A stretch of DNA of 64,000 nucleotides from the NCBI GenBank assembly GCA_035235625.1, contig CP141140.1, positions 4,635,330 to 4,699,329 of the forward strand. Direction: 5' to 3'. Below are positions 25,330-35,648 of this stretch, one piece after another. Numbering within the stretch: position 1 is the first letter of the stretch; the number at the start of each line of letters is the position of its first letter. This DNA comes from Saururus chinensis (Eukaryota > Streptophyta > Magnoliopsida > Piperales > Saururaceae). The translations under genes and the position numbers were made by a program. The notes under the pieces are model-generated. The model worked only from the letters and a program-made list of their open reading frames with translations, made no database searches and was not told the origin of the DNA.

Positions 25330-25397
25330 GGCCAAATTTTTTAGGCACATCCTTTGTATTTATCTAAAGAGGGCCAAATTTTTTAGGCCCATCCTTC
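25330..25397 (+). repeat. 42-bp-period duplication in the 3' UTR of ERF gene 1
   Basis: GGCCAAATTTTTTAGGCACA (25330-25349) is repeated as GGCCAAATTTTTTAGGCCCA (25372-25391). It lies 120-190 bp after the stop codon, probably inside the 3' UTR. Confidence 0.7.
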
Positions 25398-25406
25398 TGT
25401 ACTAAT

Positions 25407-26040
25407 GTAATTTATTTTATTGAAAATATTTTAAAATTAATATGTCTTGTGCAAAAAAAAATTAATTTCATAACCATCTATCATTATCAAAATACATGAA
25501 TAATAAATATGTAGAGGGGGGAATTTGGGAATTTTTAGGATATATTTTTAACTTTCTTTCTCACCATTTATTTGTTGATGTGGCATAAAAATTGATCCGC
25601 TAAAGAGTTTGTGCCAAAACATATTATTTACTTTTTGGGTAAAATAAAAATAAAGTACCAAAATTGGTACTACCTCACATGAAGAAAATTGTTTACTTCT
25701 TTCCCTTTTTCCTACTTCGTCTTTTTTTTTTTTTTCTCTTTTATTCCTTCTTCTAGCTCTCTTCAACGGTCATCCTCTTGTCTACCTATCACCTTTTCTT
25801 TTACATCTTGCATTTCCATTTTTTCTTTTTTTTTCTTCATTCGATGTTGATAACTATGCTCATGCAGCCAAATTTAGTCGCGACCTTTATGGTTATCGCC
25901 GGCGTAGCCTTGGCTATCACAACCAATTCCATTGGCCCAAAGATAATAGCGAAAAAAATATTTTTTTAACCATTTAAAACTAGGCCTAGTGGGGGAGAGT
26001 GAGGGTACATTGTGAATATTTTTATCTAAATTACAATGTA
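25407..26040. other. Intergenic, no gene seen
   Basis: AT-rich with a poly-T/pyrimidine tract at 25690-25745. A 63-codon ORF at 25778-25969 has one hydrophobic stretch but no family resemblance and is not called. Confidence 0.45.
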
Positions 26041-26238
26041 CTCCCTCTGTCCAATATTAATAATTATATTTAAAAAATATTAATTTTTATTTAATAATAA
26101 ATTTCACATCTAAGAAAATAAAAAATAAGCTTATAATACTTTTTTTAAGTATCCACTTAAATTGAAAAAAACACAGCTATTAATATAGAACAAAATGTTT
26201 TTTTATTAAATAGAGCTATTAATTTTGGACCAATGGAG
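26041..26238. mobile_element. Stowaway-like MITE (198 bp) with TA target duplication
   Basis: The left end is TA (26039-26040) then CTCCCTCTGTCCAATATTAA. The right end, read in reverse, is CTCCATTGGTCCAAAATTAA followed by TA (26239-26240). AT-rich core, no coding. Same family as 16980-17179. Confidence 0.8.
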
Positions 26239-26563
26239 TATGTCTTAAATCCGAGTAGTATTTTAAAATGTCATGTATTCGGTGTTAAGAAAAAAAATAA
26301 TTTTCTATGGATCTAGTGACAATCTTTTCTTACATTTTTTGTGATTTGATCAAGTAAATCCATATAAAGCCACTTTCATTAAAAAAAAAAGGATAGTGAC
26401 CAACTTGGATGCTTATGTTTACACATTAGATGCACAATAATAAATTTTGGTTAAAATGTATGTGCTCACCACTAGAATCACTAAGAAGGGATTATCCCTT
26501 AAAGAGTGTATATGATCTTTCCACAAAAAGCTTATCCGTTAGAGTGTTTAAAGAATACTCATA

Positions 26564-27589
26564 TAGGGCTATCAATGGGTAACCATTTACCAGCCTCACC
26601 CGCTTGCCCGATCCAAAATTTGTGGGTAGGTAATTGATAAATGGGTCATAGGTAAAATAAGTGGGTAATTTTGCCAGACCATTTATTATATGGGTAGGGT
26701 ATGGGTATCCTCTTATCCATACCCGTTACCTACTACCCGAATCATATATAAAGACATAGTTGTACTTGTATATGTGACCTAAGGAGAATGTCTTCTATTT
26801 GGAACATTTTGTACTTTCATTGTGAAACATTAGATAGTATTCTAAGAAATATATATAAATGTGTAAAACAAACTTATGATAAAAAAAATAGAAGAGAATG
26901 TGGTCAAACTTTGGTGTCTTTTTATGTTATGTTTGTTGCATAAAGTGTGTATCTTGAAGAGAAAATTTAAGTTTTATCCTCAATGAATCACAGTAGGAGA
27001 GTAGATGACAAGTGAGGAGATTTTGTGTTGAGAGAGCAGTGAGAGTTTTATTTTTTGGTTTTTGATGTCATGTTCTTTGATTTTTATAAGTACCCAATTT
27101 TTACTCTCTTATAGCTTATTAGAAGAGTAGCTTATCGGAAGAGTAAGGTTTGTATATATAACAATATTAGTCTTGTATCTTGTAGCATTTTGGTATGATG
27201 ATCGAGGGATTTTGAAATAACAAAATTTAATTTTAAGTTTTAATTTTTTTTATATAAGGTATTATATTCTTATTATGTTATTTTTTTATGAGCCATGAGG
27301 TTTATTTTTGCAATATTTTTCATGTCCTTATTGAATTGAAAATGTGATACATTGGATAGGCTTTTAAAAAATATATATAATTTACTATAAATATTTTGTA
27401 TTATTTATTATTTATATATCGGTTGGCCATTTACCCGTTACCCACACATTTACCCGATGGATAATGGGTAGCGTATAGGTAATGAATGAGGAAATGGGTA
27501 ATGGGTAGGATATGGGTAAACTTTTTAGAAGCTGATATGGATATATGTAAAGCCTTACCCGACCCATACCCTACCCATTGGCACCCCTA
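26564..27589. mobile_element. Non-autonomous hAT element (1.03 kb) between the ERF genes
   Basis: Terminal inverted repeats are TAGGGCTATCAATGGGTA (left) and TAGGGGTGCCAATGGGTA (right, reversed). They are flanked by 8-bp near-duplicates TACTCATA (26556-26563) and CACTCATA (27590-27597). Both subterminal regions are packed with GGGTA/TACCC words (GGGTAGGTAAT, CATACCCGTTACC, AATGGGTAATGGGTAGG), as expected for hAT transposase-binding repeats. No transposase coding is present. Confidence 0.8.
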
Positions 27590-27597
27590 CACTCATA

Positions 27598-28324
27598 TAG
27601 TATGAGTGGAAGATTTTCTTTTAATATTTAAATTACATGTTAAATTTTTTAGAATCTTCACTCATAAATAAGCACAAAAAAATTCAACAACTAAATTAAT
27701 AACACATAAACGTACTTTGTTCATTCATCTTGTTGTGCAACAAAACCATCATTAAATCTAATAAGCATTTAAACAATAACGGCCAAGCATTCCTTACACT
27801 TCTTGCAAGGAATAATGGGAAATCGAATTAATCAGAGAACGAAGAGGCAAGCCTATGTATATCCATGTGGTGCATGGTTTTTACCATCATACTCCATTGG
27901 AAACCTCACTCACACCCCTTCATACCCTGCAAATAATGATTATAAATTATAATTTTTATTTAATACAAACATATAAATATTTTGGGTTTTTAATATGACT
28001 TTTGGTTTTCGAAAGTGACTATGGATCCACATGCGGGAACACACCAAGAGTAATATTCATATTTTTCTTAAATTATTTAAATTTTATTTTAACATATTTA
28101 GTTCAAAATTTAGATTGAAAAATTGTACCCTCTTTCAAAAGGGTTCAATGCTTACTTGACCCGCCCCCCCCAAAGGGGCTATTTGGGTGTTAAATTTATT
28201 TTTAAACTTTTAAAATGGGCCTTACCTATATAGCATATTTCTCAAGGCTCAAATTGATATGAAAGATAACTGTTAAAAAATAACGGAATCTGTAAATTTC
28301 AAAATGAGGGCTTAGAGCTGAAAT
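27598..28324. other. Intergenic, no gene seen
   Basis: AT-rich. A run of cytosines lies at 28163-28170. No domain-bearing ORF. Confidence 0.45.
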
Positions 28325-28505
28325 AGATAAAATCACCTCATGAGGTGATTTGGTGATTCTGGTTAATTCTGGCTCAAAACAGCTTCAAATCAACTTTCAC
28401 ATGGAATTTTTAATTCCACCCACCTTTTACAAGTAAACATAATTCCGATAATTTGAGCCAAAATCGGGGAGGAATCAATAGAATCTTACATAAATTCAGT
28501 ACACA
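28325..28505 (-). repeat. MITE-like repeat, copy B
   Basis: Reverse-oriented relative of 22911-23086. It includes the palindrome AATCACCTCATGAGGTGATT near 28332. Together the two copies form an inverted pair around ERF gene 1. Confidence 0.5.
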
Positions 28506-28534
28506 AACAGTCTCTTATACTTATAAAAAAAATT

Positions 28535-28715
28535 GCTCCCTATGTTTTAAATTAATAATTCTATTTAATAAAAAAGTTTATTATATATTAATAATTTTAT
28601 TTTGTTCAATTTAAGTAGTTAGGTAGTTTAAAAAGAGTATTTGCTTATGTAAGTTTCACCATTCATTAAAAATTACTATTTTTAAATATAATTAATTAAT
28701 ATAAAACAGAAAAAA
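28535..28715. mobile_element. Decayed Stowaway-like MITE
   Basis: The left end CTCCCTATGTTTTAAATTAA and internal blocks (TTCAATTTAAGTAGTTAGGTA, AAGAGTATTTGCTTA, CACCATTCATTAAAAA) match the 16980-17179 element. The right inverted end is degraded. Confidence 0.5.
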
Positions 28716-29430
28716 TATACTATTATTCTTTTTAATTTACATTAATCAACTTAGAGTGTGCGATTGGGTTAAAGGCGCCATGACCAAGATACTTAGTCCG
28801 GCTTCCAAACATGACATAAAAAAATAATACACTATTTATATACTATGCTAGATTTAACATAATATATAGATGATATATTATCTTTTATGTAATTTTGATC
28901 CATATGCCATCTGGTTATAGAGTTAGGAAAATTATATTCAATTTATCTTTACCACACATCCGTACTTATCGCTATTTTTAATATGGGCACGCTCGTCGCC
29001 TTTCTTTGGCTTATCATTCTCAGTTTTCGTATAACAGAAACACTTGGCCATACGGGAGAGTGAGAGAGAGGTCATCTGTCACGTCAAAACGTAGGGAGGA
29101 AGGAAGGTTCTCCGGGCTTCGCATTGTAGGCAGACCCGCGGTGGGATAAGACTCTAGGCGACTTCTGGAAACTCAGCCGTCAAACATTTGGAAACCCCAG
29201 TAGCAGCAGAGTAGTCCACAGCGCTGACCCACCAACACGTTCCACGCGTACGCCCCAGCCCCTGAGACCCCACCATCTGTCAACGTCCAGGTGCTTTCTC
29301 TACTCCTCGTGCTGTCAAACCTCTTTCCTGCCGCGTACGCCCTTCAACCCTTGGCCTTTTTTGACTACGAGGTTTCCACCTGTCCCGGACTCCCAGAGCA
29401 ACGCGTTGTTGGCACCTTCGCCTCACGTCC
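28716..29430. promoter_or_regulatory. Upstream region of ERF gene 2
   Basis: Composition switches from AT-rich to GC-rich near 28985. The stretch 29030-29430 has GAGAG repeats and CACGTCC/ACGCGTACG words and likely holds the promoter. An 80-codon forward ORF (29291-29533) with a hydrophobic start overlaps the promoter and TATA box; I see no family for it. Confidence 0.4.
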
Positions 29431-29431
29431 G

Positions 29432-29445
29432 TATATATATATATA
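29432..29445 (+). promoter_or_regulatory. TATA box of ERF gene 2 within a (TA)n run
   Basis: TATATATATATATA follows CACGTCCG and precedes CACTCCTACAATAAG. It is 180 bp upstream of the ATG. A dinucleotide run serving as TATA element could vary in length between individuals. Confidence 0.5.
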
Positions 29446-29624
29446 CACTCCTACAATAAGTACACGAGTGATCTACCCGCCCCTGTCAGCTCCCGCAGCT
29501 CAATCGATTTGTTCTCTTTTCCACACTCCCTAGTGAGTAAGCAAATTGGTAAAGTGCGTGCACGAACAACAACGGACCTACACCAAGCAGAAGAGGTGGA
29601 AGCGTTAGATAGAACTTAGAAGGG

Positions 29625-30251
29625 ATGGCGAGGCCCTCATCAGGGAAGTCGTCTCCGGCACTGCACGAGACCGAGGAGCAGTCGGGCAGAGGGAGCAGTT
29701 CTGGCGGCGCCCGCTTCAAGGGCGTCAGGATGCGGAAATGGGGCAAGTGGGTGGCCGAGGTTCGGCTCCCCAACAGCCGGGAGAGGATCTGGCTCGGGTC
29801 GTACGAAACCCAGGAGAAGGCGGCGCGTGCCTACGATGCCGCCGTCTTTTGTCTCCGCGGGCCCGGCGCCCAGTTCAATTTCCCTGATGATCCCCCTGCG
29901 ATCCCCGCGGCAGGGAGCCTAACGCCCGCCCAGATTCAAGTCGCCGCGGCGAGGTTCGCGCACGGAGAGGACCGGGATCATGCGCTAACCTCAATGCCCG
30001 CGCCAACGACGATGCAGGAGGTCAGTCTTGAGGGGGGGGCAGTCGATTATCAAGATCAGGGCAAGTGGCCTATGGCAGAGACGTTCATGTCCGAGCAGTG
30101 TGGGAGCTCGGAGTTGGCCATATTTGGGTCGTCGTTCGAAGTGTACCCCGGAGACGCTCAGTGCTTCTACCCAACGGAGACGGAAGACGACGAGGAAGAT
30201 AATGGTGAGGGTGGCGCATTTTATCAGCCACCCGGGCTCTGGAACTTCTAA
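29625..30251 (+). CDS. AP2/ERF transcription factor, ERF016-019/ORA47-like (gene 2)
   Basis: A single-exon ORF encodes 208 residues. The AP2/ERF domain spans about residues 31-87 ([45 protein letters not shown]). The following [17 protein letters not shown] block and the C-terminal LWNF are shared with gene 1, so the two are paralogues. The N terminus is Ser/Gly-rich; the tail is strongly acidic ([12 protein letters not shown] near residue 188) and should act as an activation region. The family binds GCC/DRE-type promoter elements in the nucleus; members such as ORA47 respond to wounding and jasmonate. That is family knowledge, not shown by this sequence. AGGGATGGCG around the start is a good initiation context. 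Coding GC is higher than in gene 1. Confidence 0.92.
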   Translation: MARPSSGKSSPALHETEEQSGRGSSSGGARFKGVRMRKWGKWVAEVRLPNSRERIWLGSYETQEKAARAYDAAVFCLRGPGAQFNFPDDPPAIPAAGSLTPAQIQVAAARFAHGEDRDHALTSMPAPTTMQEVSLEGGAVDYQDQGKWPMAETFMSEQCGSSELAIFGSSFEVYPGDAQCFYPTETEDDEEDNGEGGAFYQPPGLWNF

Positions 30252-30929
30252 TCGATGATACGGATGCGATGGGACAATCCTTTTGTTTTTTTTGTTTTTT
30301 TTAATAAGACGAAAGGTTGAGGCCAGGCGCTAGCACAGGGGAAATTATATCCATATAAAAACTTAGTATAACAACTTTTCATGATCAGCTTTTTTTTTAA
30401 AAGAAATTTACTGTCCGTGCCGGGTTTTAGTATCTATTTTTCAAAATCCGAGAATAGCTAACGGTCTTCAAACTCCAACTCATTTTGCCATGGTCTACTT
30501 CCTTCTACACGTGTTAAAACTTAAACATGGAAAAGCTGACTTTTAGAAAATTCCTCGCCATCTTCCTATAAGGAAAGTCTACCTTGGCACAAGCTCCTCC
30601 CGAGTGGCATGGAATTGTCGTGCGTGCGAATCATGTAACACATTACACATGCTTGCCAAATGTATTAAACAATGGGTATCACGGAACGGCTTGCGCAGGA
30701 AGAGATTTGGATGAGGAGTCTCATACCTCTGTTTTAGCCAACCCACCGATGATAAGATATACACTAGCTATGCTTACGGTGGCTGAAAGAGGGGGCGGAA
30801 GACTTTTCAACAGATTTAGGTGCCTAAATGGAACTCAAATCTGTTGCTTGCGATTGATGGCCTAGAAGATTTTGTGCATTATAAAGTTCACCATCAGCCA
30901 TCAACGGTAAGTGAAGTGATTTTACTAGT
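30252..30929. other. 3' flank of ERF gene 2, no further gene
   Basis: A T-rich tract with TTTTTTTTAATAAGA (30289-30307) may include the polyadenylation region. The GC-moderate stretch 30580-30870 gives two antisense ORFs of 61 and 93 codons without motifs; neither is called. Confidence 0.4.
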
Positions 30930-31503
30930 TATGGGTATTAAAGCAAGTTTAAAAGCATGATTAAGTTTGCATATTCGAGTTTAAATTTAAAATTAGTCTA
31001 CGTTCGACTAGGCACAAAGCTCGATTAAAATTTAAATTTATATTATATATATTTTTTCAAATATATACATGTATATATTACACTTTATATATAAATTTTA
31101 TATCTCCTAAATTTTAACTCTTTTTAAAAAACATATTATTTTCACTTGTTTCATATACAACATGAGGCTTTTTGTAAGAGAAAATATATCTCATGAGATC
31201 TAAAACTATTTTTTATAAAACTTTACTTTTTTTTGTTCCGTATCAATAATCTAAATTTGAAAATTAAAATCAACTAAGATTAGTTTATTTGATTTTTTAA
31301 TTCTAACACATTGGATCATTTTCTGACCATGTTTATATAATTAGTGATTTTTGTTCAAATATCTTTGGGTTACCAATTATAAAACTAAATAATAATCACA
31401 AGGTAGAACAACTAAAACTCGATTTGAACTCAAAAGAAGTTAAAGTTTCAAACTCAAGCTCAAGAGTCTAAATTTAGATGATACTTAGTTAGTAACATTC
31501 TTA
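30930..31503. mobile_element. hAT-type MITE (574 bp)
   Basis: Ends TATGGGTATTAAAGCAAG (left) and TAAGAATGTTACTAACTAAG (right, reversed) resemble each other. They are flanked by TTACTAGT (30922-30929) and TTACTAAT (31504-31511), a 7 of 8 match. Subterminal words TTCGAGTTT, GTTCGAC, AGCTCGATT and CTCAAGCTCAAG are like those of the hAT elements at 46.1 and 59.1 kb. No coding. Confidence 0.6.
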
Positions 31504-31511
31504 TTACTAAT

Positions 31512-31996
31512 ATAACTTCGTCATAAGGCTTGAGTTTATGCTAAATACAATTAATCATGTAGAATGATTACATTTCGGCCCTGGTAAAGAGTAGCTAGCA
31601 ACTTTGCTTTTTTCTTTTTTAATAAGTTAGCTTTGCTTGCTGAACCGACTAACAAGTTCTCCCAAGCAAATTAGGAAGATTTTGTCAGGGCATGGCGTAA
31701 GGCAAATAATTTTGAATCAGTTTTTTTTATATTTGATCAATTAATGTTAATATATTAATTAATGATTTACATATGATAAATAATTTTAAATAAAATTCTT
31801 TTTTCAACATGGGCTATGCTATCAAAATTATGTGCCCTAAAAGTGCTCAACGCATGTGTATGGGCGTGTGCTATGATGATCACATAACTCAAAAATGCTT
31901 AGCGAACATGTGTAAGGCGCTTATAAATGAGACTGATCAAATTACTAATTAAATTATTATGTTCAAGTTTTTTTTAATATTTTTAAAAAAATAATA
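31512..31996. other. Intergenic, no gene seen
   Basis: AT-rich, no domain-bearing ORF. It ends at the TA preceding the Stowaway-like end at 31997. Confidence 0.45.
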
Positions 31997-32080
31997 CTCT
32001 TTCTGTCTTATATTAATAATTTTATTTCTACTTTTTATTATTTTTATTATTTCTTTTTTACATCTAACAATATGTAATAA

Positions 32081-32508
32081 AAACGTGGCTATTCAAACCC
32101 CGTTTTTTTTCCTGTATCCCCCAAAAAATATTTTTTTCTTTTTTACTTATTTCCCCCTCTCCCTCATCCCTCTTCCCTTTCTTCTCCAGCACCAACTCTG
32201 GTGTCGGCGACTAAATCCGGTCGTGGCCACGACCAGGGGCCCTAGCTGGCGCGCCCAGTGACCAACGACAGCAACCCTTCTGGCCACAACTGCAACCAGA
32301 GGCCCCAACGGTGACCAGGGGCCCCAACGGTCGCTAGGTGTGCCGGCTGGGCCCCTAGTCATGGTCGTGGCTGGATTAGCCACCGACACCGGAATTGGTG
32401 CCAGAGAAGAAGGGGAAGAGGGATGGGGGAGAGGGGGGAAAGAAGTAAAAAAAAAAAGCTTACTGTTTAGGGGATATTAGAAAAAAAAAGGTTTAAATAG
32501 CCACGTTT
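32081..32508. mobile_element. Foldback/MULE-like non-autonomous element A with perfect 9-bp TSD
   Basis: Flanked by ATGTAATAA at 32072-32080 and 32509-32517. Ends AAACGTGGCTATTCAAACC (left) and AAACGTGGCTATTTAAACC (right, reversed) continue inward as long inverted arms (e.g. CCGGTCGTGGCCACGACCAG against CCAGCCACGACCATGACTAG). Long inverted arms and a 9-bp duplication point to Mutator-like foldback elements. No coding; an 80-codon minus-strand ORF follows the GC-rich arms only. Confidence 0.82.
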
Positions 32509-32970
32509 ATGTAATAATTATGAAAATACAGCAGATGAAATGGATATAATGCTCTTCGACCCGTACAACGGTTCCACTCGATAATTTTTCAGATGGAAGG
32601 TGCTTGTGCTGGCGAAGAACTTATTCACTAGCACTTTCGAACCAATTCGGCGATGCCCTTGGTGCCGAACAGCAAATGAGGACCAGCTCCTTAAAGCTAG
32701 GCGAGGACTCACCCAGTAGCGCCAGATCCCAGTCCGTCACTGTCATCCACTTCAAGCAGACTTTTCTCCATACAGGGGCACCCAGGGCTAGAAGTGGGCT
32801 CCCCAGTTGGGCAGAACTAGGTTGAAGTCGACGAACCGAGGCCTGCCCTTGAGGACGAGGGATTGGACGCAGGGGAAGCGGCTGATGGCGCGAGCCGGGG
32901 AGACAGCGTAGCAGTTGCCGATGAAGAGGTGGGACCGGGAGAGCCTCGGTCCTGTACCACGACTTGCAAA

Positions 32971-33362
32971 CATGGAAGATTGTATCGACCAATATGGGTG
33001 CGTATCGGCCGATATGCATCCGTATCGGTCGAGACTGATACGATACTCCAGGGTGGTACATGCCCCACATGTTTTATCGATACAACCTACCCGTTTCGCA
33101 CGTATCATTTCGATGCAAATCGAAACTTTGCCTGCACTGCTCTCTTCAGCCGTTCTATGTTCTCACCATGGAAGGTCGTATCGACCGATACAGGTGCGTA
33201 TCGGTCAATACGCATCCATATCGGTCGAGACCAATATGATACTCCAGGGTGGTACATGCCCCACATGTTTTATCTATACAGCCCACCCATTTTGCATGTA
33301 TCGTTTCGATGCGAATCGAAACGCAATCTGCACTGCTCTCTTCGGCCGTTCTATGTTCTCAC
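32971..33362 (+). repeat. 196-bp tandem duplication including the element's terminal repeat
   Basis: Units 32971-33166 and 33167-33362 are closely similar; both begin CATGGAAGRTYGTATCGACC and end TTCTATGTTCTCAC. The shared phrase ACTCCAGGGTGGTACATGCC lies at 33043 and 33239. The duplication carries an extra copy of the terminal inverted repeat. Confidence 0.8.
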
Positions 33363-35050
33363 AGTGGGCAAGGAACTTTGATCCATGGTGGGCGGCTCGA
33401 ACACAGATCGTGGTGGGCCACTCGGAGCTCGGAGCTCCTTGGTGGGTAGGAAGAGCTATTATCGTGGTGGCTGGTGGGCGACTCGGGGTCGAAGCTTTGA
33501 TCATGGTGGGCGGTAAGGAGTGGAGCTCCGATCGTGGTGGACAGCGAGGGTCTGATTGTAGTTGACGGTGGGCAACTCCGAGTTTTGATCGTTGAGGGTT
33601 AGAAGAGAAAGTTTCTTTCTTGTTGTACTGTCCTCGCCGGCAGAGGCTCTAATCCAAGGTGGGTGGCTTGGACACAAATGGTGGTGAGCGACTCGGAGGT
33701 TGGAACTTTGATTGTGTTAGGCGGTGAGGGGCTCTGATCCTTTCGTGGTGGATGGCAAGGAGCTTTGATTGTGGTGGCCGGTGTGTGCTGCACGACGGTG
33801 TTGTAATGGCATTGTTTTTGGACGAGGGAGTTCACTGCTCAACTGGAGAGGAGAGAAGAATGACGATGACCAAAAAAATATTTCTGAAGTCTCTTCTCGA
33901 CTAGAGAGGAGAGAAGAAAGACGATGTCAATTCTGGTTTCAGTTCTGATATTTTTTTCACTCCATTCTAGTTCTGATTTATATTGCTTAACTTGCTCTAA
34001 AACGTACACTCACATGATTCACATTCTTTCAAAATTTTCCCATATTCTAAGCACTGGCTGAACAATATACCAAGTATGAAAATAACACAATTTTGACCCA
34101 ATTTTCTATTCTAAAGTAATTCTTGTATTAGGATCATAATCTGATTAATTTTAGTTCACATTCTTTTGTGCTGAAATCATTAATTGTTCTGATAAAAAAA
34201 TCATGAATTATTGTTATTAAAATCACTAGAAAATAGCAATGCTGACTACCTGTTTGATGGAAAGCCTCCCTAAGAAATTAGAGTTGTGTCTACTAGAAAC
34301 AGTCGTATGCTCTTTAATTTGTGGAATATTTGTTGCAAACTTTTCTGCCTAGAAATGTTTTTTATCTGTAGATATGCTTTGACTCATTTACATCCGAAGC
34401 TATTCCCCTCTCATTGGTTACCTGTGCAAACCAAAAGTTAACCTTTTTCGTTTTTGCTTCCATAGAAATTGGTAAGTTGTAAAAAAGTTAATCTCCATTT
34501 TCATAAGCTAAAAGGAAGCATCTCCGGGTACTTTTCTGTGTGTGCCTAGCAATTGTTCTTGTTTGTATTAGATTTCTAACATGATGTGCGAGGCTTTAAA
34601 AGTAACCGATACAATTTTACATCTTATGAGATATTGGGTAGATTTTAGTTAGGCCTGTGTTTGAAAATCCCAAATGATGTTAATGAGTTTGTTTTAAAAA
34701 TAAATAATATATTTAATATGAGTATAAGTATATTATTTATTTTTAAAATAAATTAATTTTAGAGCACTTAATATGAGAAAGAATGAACAATAATTTGTAT
34801 GAGATAGAGAACATAATAGTGCATGGTTCCGAATGAACTAATTTTAGAATACTCGTATTGGTTGATAAGGTATTCTACGGTCTTATTATGCTCTAAAAGA
34901 AGTATTATAACGATATATTATTAGTTATAATATTTTTTTTTATATATAAAATGGTTTATGTCCGTTTTAGCGCGTACCAAGCGTATCATCGGTGCGTACC
35001 CATATCCATAGTCATCAATACTGTCATTCGTATCGATATGGCCTTCCATG
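32971..35050. mobile_element. 2.08 kb TIR element inserted in the AFB pseudogene
   Basis: Flanked by CTTGCAAA (32963-32970) and CTTGCAGA (35051-35058), a 7 of 8 match. Ends are CATGGAAGATTGTATCGACC and, reversed, CATGGAAGGCCATATCGATA. The last ~230 bp on the right matches, in reverse, the left end of 5179-5910. Internally there is a 196-bp tandem duplication (32971-33362) and a GTGGTGGGCGGCTCGG-type low-complexity tract (33370-33800). The remaining 33850-34840 is AT-rich without coding. No transposase is seen. Confidence 0.7.
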
Positions 35051-35140
35051 CTTGCAGACCAGGGACACGACGCTCCGGTCTCGGCAGGAGGCCAGGAAGC
35101 AAAACATGTTGTCCAGCACATTCTCGAGCACCTGCTCCAC

Positions 35141-35639
35141 CGGGCACAACGACCCCGCCACGGCCACCGCCGAAGAAGACGGCGACCCGTCCTCCTGGGT
35201 CTTCAAAACCCCAGCTCCGGCTCCACCTTCACCTCCTCGTCCTCCTCTGCCACATCTCCGATGCATTATCTTCCTGCAACCCCTCCCCCATGCCAGGCCC
35301 ACAAATCCCCAGACCCAAAAGGCCAGAACCTCATTAGAGGCGATGGGGGTTAGGCCGTGGTAGTCATCGCGTCGCGGTGGTCGGGAGCGGAGACAACCAG
35401 AAGCCAGCCTATAATATTTCTCACACCCGGTATCCTGGGGAGAAGAGGAAGCGGATATTTCTTATGCCTGCGGTTTTGGCATCGTCTTCCCAGTTCGAGG
35501 TCATCTCCGTCTCGTCCGAGCCACTGATGTTCCTCAAGAACGAGTGTCCGACTATGAGCAGGGAAGACGACTCCGAAGCGAGGCCGTCGACGGCGAAACG
35601 TGGGAATTAAGTAGGTTTGATGTGAGAAGCAGACGTATA
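35141..35639. other. GC-rich flank upstream of the AFB fragment
   Basis: Probably the original 5' region of the auxin-receptor fragment (minus strand). A 77-codon plus-strand ORF at 35377-35610 has no recognisable domain. I see no other signal. Confidence 0.35.
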
Positions 35640-35648
35640 TAGATTTAA

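Larger units (their letters stand above)
32625..35140 (-). pseudogene. TIR1/AFB auxin receptor fragment (AFB4/5-like), disrupted
   Basis: On the minus strand 35051-35140 encodes an F-box helix set (EQVLENVLDNMFCFLASCRD, then SVVSLVCK). The reading resumes at 32965 with [43 protein letters not shown] and WMTVTDWDLALLGES, wording specific to TIR1/AFB auxin co-receptors and closest to the AFB4/5 branch. In intact proteins the F-box binds SKP1 and the following LRRs bind auxin and Aux/IAA. Here a 2.08 kb element splits the gene inside the VCK codons. There are frameshifts between CKSWYR and FIGNCY, after NWGAHF and near 32680, stops follow, and the LRR region is missing beyond 32620. It cannot encode a receptor. 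Confidence 0.85.

Noticed and set aside
26564..27589. GGGTA arrays as interstitial telomere sequence
   Set aside because: The unit is not TTTAGGG, orientation flips at the two ends, and TIRs plus target duplications show a hAT element.
35377..35610. 77-codon ORF next to the AFB fragment
   Set aside because: No recognised motif; it lies opposite the probable 5' flank of a pseudogene.
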